The notes beneath the pieces are model-generated. The model was not told the origin of the DNA, did no database searches, and saw only the letters and a program-made list of their open reading frames with translations. Positions 12,004 through 13,893 of a stretch of 13,893 nucleotides of DNA are shown here, piece by piece. Origin of the DNA: an uncultured Oscillospiraceae bacterium (GTDB lineage Bacteria > Bacillota > Clostridia > Oscillospirales > Ruminococcaceae); NCBI GenBank assembly GCA_958403605.1, contig CATXYA010000008.1, positions 1 through 13,893 on the forward strand. The letters are read 5' to 3'. The translations under genes and the position numbers were made by a program. The first letter of the stretch is position 1, and each line of letters starts with the position of its first letter.

Positions 12004-13893
12004 ATGAAACTGCTGGTCATCGACGGCAACAGCATCGCCAACCGCGCTTTTTACGGCATCAAGGTGCTGACGACAAAAAACGGCACCTACACCAACGCGC
12101 TGGTTGGCTTTATGAATATCCTGTCCAAACTGGAGGAGGCGGAAAAGCCCGACGAGGTGGCCATCGCCTTCGACCTCAAGGCCCCCACCTTCCGCCACAA
12201 GCGCTATGACGGCTACAAGGCCCAGCGCAAGGGCATGCCCGAGGAACTGGCCCAGCAGATGCCCGTGCTGAAAGAGCTGCTGACAGCCCTGGGCTACCGC
12301 CTTGTTACCTGCGAGGGGTACGAGGCCGACGACATTCTGGGCACGCTGGCCGCGGCCTGCCGCGCCCGCGGGGATACCTGTGTGCTCGCCACCGGCGACC
12401 GGGACAGCTTCCAGCTCATCGGCGGTGGCGTCACCGTGTGCTACGAGGGCATGAAGGAGGTGCACATGGACGCCGACGCCGTGCGCGAAAAATACGGCGT
12501 GGAGCCGCCCCAGCTCATCGACGTAAAAAGCCTGATGGGCGACGCCTCGGACAACATCCCCGGCGTGACGGGCGTGGGCGAAAAGACCGCCCTGGCCCTC
12601 ATCCAGCAGTTCGGCAGTCTGGACGGCGTGTATGCGCACATCGACGACCCGGCCATCAAAAAGGGCGTGCGGGAAAAGCTGCTGCGGGACAAGGAGCAGG
12701 CCGCCATGAGCCGCGAGCTGGCCGAGATCGTGTGCGACGCCCCCGTGGAAACGGCAGCCGGCGCCTATGTGCCCGCTGCCCCGGACGCGGCCAAGGCCAA
12801 GGCCATCCTGACGGAAAACGAGATGTTTGCTACGCTCAAACGCCTGCGCCTGGAAGAAGCCGCCGCCCCCGCGGCCCCGGTGGGGCCATTGACGCCGGTG
12901 CAGCCCTTAGCGCAGCTCTCCGGGCGCGTGTATCTGTGCGCCGCCGGGGAAAATGTGCTGGCCGTGCAGGACGGCAGTGTGTACGCCGCCCGCCCGGACG
13001 CGCCGGAATTTTTGGCGCTGCTGGCCGACCCGGCGGCGGAAAAATGGTGCTTTGACGCCAAGCCCTTTTACCGCGCGGCCTTTGCCGCGGGCAAGGAGGC
13101 CCAGGGCATCGTCTTTGACGCCAAGCTGGCGGCTTATCTGCTGAACCCCGCCGCCGCCGAATACCACGTGACGCGCCTGGCGGGCGAGTACGGCGTAGCG
13201 CCCGCCTTCGCCTGCGAGTACCCCGAGGCGGGCCTGCTGGCCCCTCTGTGCGACGCGCTGCAAAAGGAATGTGAGCGCGAGGGCCTCACCGCCCTGCTGA
13301 ACGAGATCGAGCTGCCGCTGTGCGAGGTGCTGGCCAGCATGGAGCACCTGGGCGTGCTGGTGGACAAAGAGGGCATCGCCGCCTTCGGCAAAGAGCTGCA
13401 GGCCGCTTTGGAGACCGAGCTGGCCGCCGTCTACGCGGGTGTGGGGTACGAGTTCAACGTCAACAGCCCCAAGCAGCTGGGCAAGGCGCTGTTTGAAGAC
13501 CTGGGCCTGCCCACCCGCAAAAAGACAAAAAGCGGCTGGTCCACCAACGCCGAGACGCTGGAGAGCCTGCGCAGCTACCACCCGGTGGTGGAGCACATTT
13601 TGCAGTACCGCGTCTACCAAAAGCTGAACTCCACCTACGTGGAGGGGCTGCTGAAGGTCATCGAGCCGGACGGGCGCATCCACTCCACCTTCAACCAGAC
13701 GGAGACGCGCACGGGCCGCATCTCCTCCAACGAGCCCAATTTGCAGAACATCCCCGTGCGCTCCGAGCTTGGCAGCCGCTTCCGCAAATACTTCATCGCC
13801 CCCGCGGGCACCACGCTGCTGGACGCCGATTACAGCCAGATCGAGCTGCGGGTGCTGGCCCACGTGGCGGGCGACGAAAGCATGCAGGAGGCC
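12004..13893 (+). CDS. polA: DNA polymerase I, 3' end beyond the window
   Basis: The first 630 residues of DNA polymerase I, which processes Okazaki fragments and fills repair gaps. No stop or frameshift occurs. Residues 1-290 are the 5'-3' exonuclease with its acidic metal ligands: Asp7 (VIDGNS), Asp57 (AIAFD), Glu107/Asp109/Asp110 (GYEADDILG), Asp132/Asp134 (ATGDRDS), Asp180/Asp183 (GDASDNIPG), and a helix-hairpin-helix GVTGVGEKT (187-195). Residues about 300-430 correspond to the 3'-5' exonuclease fold, but the catalytic DxE is missing (the strand reads VYLCAAGENVLAV), so proofreading is probably lost, as in Bacillus Pol I. The polymerase domain follows, with TRTGRISSNEPNLQNIPVRS (569-588, about) and motif A DYSQIELR, where Asp609 is the metal ligand. 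Motifs B and C lie past the window edge. ATG at 12004 with AAAGGAGG upstream. Confidence 0.97.
   Translation, partial: MKLLVIDGNSIANRAFYGIKVLTTKNGTYTNALVGFMNILSKLEEAEKPDEVAIAFDLKAPTFRHKRYDGYKAQRKGMPEELAQQMPVLKELLTALGYRLVTCEGYEADDILGTLAAACRARGDTCVLATGDRDSFQLIGGGVTVCYEGMKEVHMDADAVREKYGVEPPQLIDVKSLMGDASDNIPGVTGVGEKTALALIQQFGSLDGVYAHIDDPAIKKGVREKLLRDKEQAAMSRELAEIVCDAPVETAAGAYVPAAPDAAKAKAILTENEMFATLKRLRLEEAAAPAAPVGPLTPVQPLAQLSGRVYLCAAGENVLAVQDGSVYAARPDAPEFLALLADPAAEKWCFDAKPFYRAAFAAGKEAQGIVFDAKLAAYLLNPAAAEYHVTRLAGEYGVAPAFACEYPEAGLLAPLCDALQKECEREGLTALLNEIELPLCEVLASMEHLGVLVDKEGIAAFGKELQAALETELAAVYAGVGYEFNVNSPKQLGKALFEDLGLPTRKKTKSGWSTNAETLESLRSYHPVVEHILQYRVYQKLNSTYVEGLLKVIEPDGRIHSTFNQTETRTGRISSNEPNLQNIPVRSELGSRFRKYFIAPAGTTLLDADYSQIELRVLAHVAGDESMQEA

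Noticed and set aside
11899..12639. N-terminal extension of the dus frame across the intergenic region into polA.
   Set aside because: It overlaps polA antisense, crosses both promoters and lacks a ribosome site, while the ATG at 11898 has AAGGAGG and gives a full-length Dus.

Overview
The window is a GC-rich bacterial chromosomal segment with no mobile element, CRISPR array or rRNA. Intergenic AT-rich promoters with strong AGGAGG-type ribosome sites, a SigH-like sigma factor, a PadR/HAAS pair and a Pol I with a degraded proofreading site all point to Clostridia, most likely an Oscillospiraceae/Ruminococcaceae-type gut anaerobe. This placement is inference from gene content and base composition only.

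Layout. 1-1027: a GntR/UTRA transcription factor (+) with a clear promoter, then a long perfect hairpin that best fits a minus-strand terminator. 1028-2464 (-): a PadR regulator translationally coupled to a HAAS-DUF4097 beta-ladder protein, behind a promoter covered by a dyad. 2544-3120 (-): a single-gene unit encoding an FMN_bind lipoprotein, with its own promoter and terminator. 3139-4226 (-): a SigH-like sigma factor with a near-consensus promoter, a degenerate tRNA-like element, and a small double zinc-ribbon protein ending in a terminator. 4291-10231 (-): a three-gene operon, YfhO-family membrane protein, Tex and a MATE exporter, joined by two 4-base ATGA stop/start overlaps. 10246-10905 (+): a YfbR-type HD 5'-deoxynucleotidase transcribed divergently from the operon. 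10909-11898 (-): a DusB-like tRNA-dihydrouridine synthase, convergent with the nucleotidase and only 3 bases from it. 12004-13893 (+): polA, divergent from dus and cut by the window edge inside the polymerase domain.

Most of this is conserved housekeeping and regulatory gene content, and I do not see a convincing new multi-gene defence or biosynthetic system. The parts least explained by known features are the tRNA-like element at 3515-3592, which lacks several tRNA invariants yet keeps a cloverleaf outline and an extended closing stem in the leader of the zinc-ribbon gene; the membrane-anchor-less HAAS-DUF4097 protein with about ten regularly spaced N-A/N-G rungs; the short SigH-like sigma factor with a dyad at its own start site; and ATACTAT-type sequence shared by several promoters.
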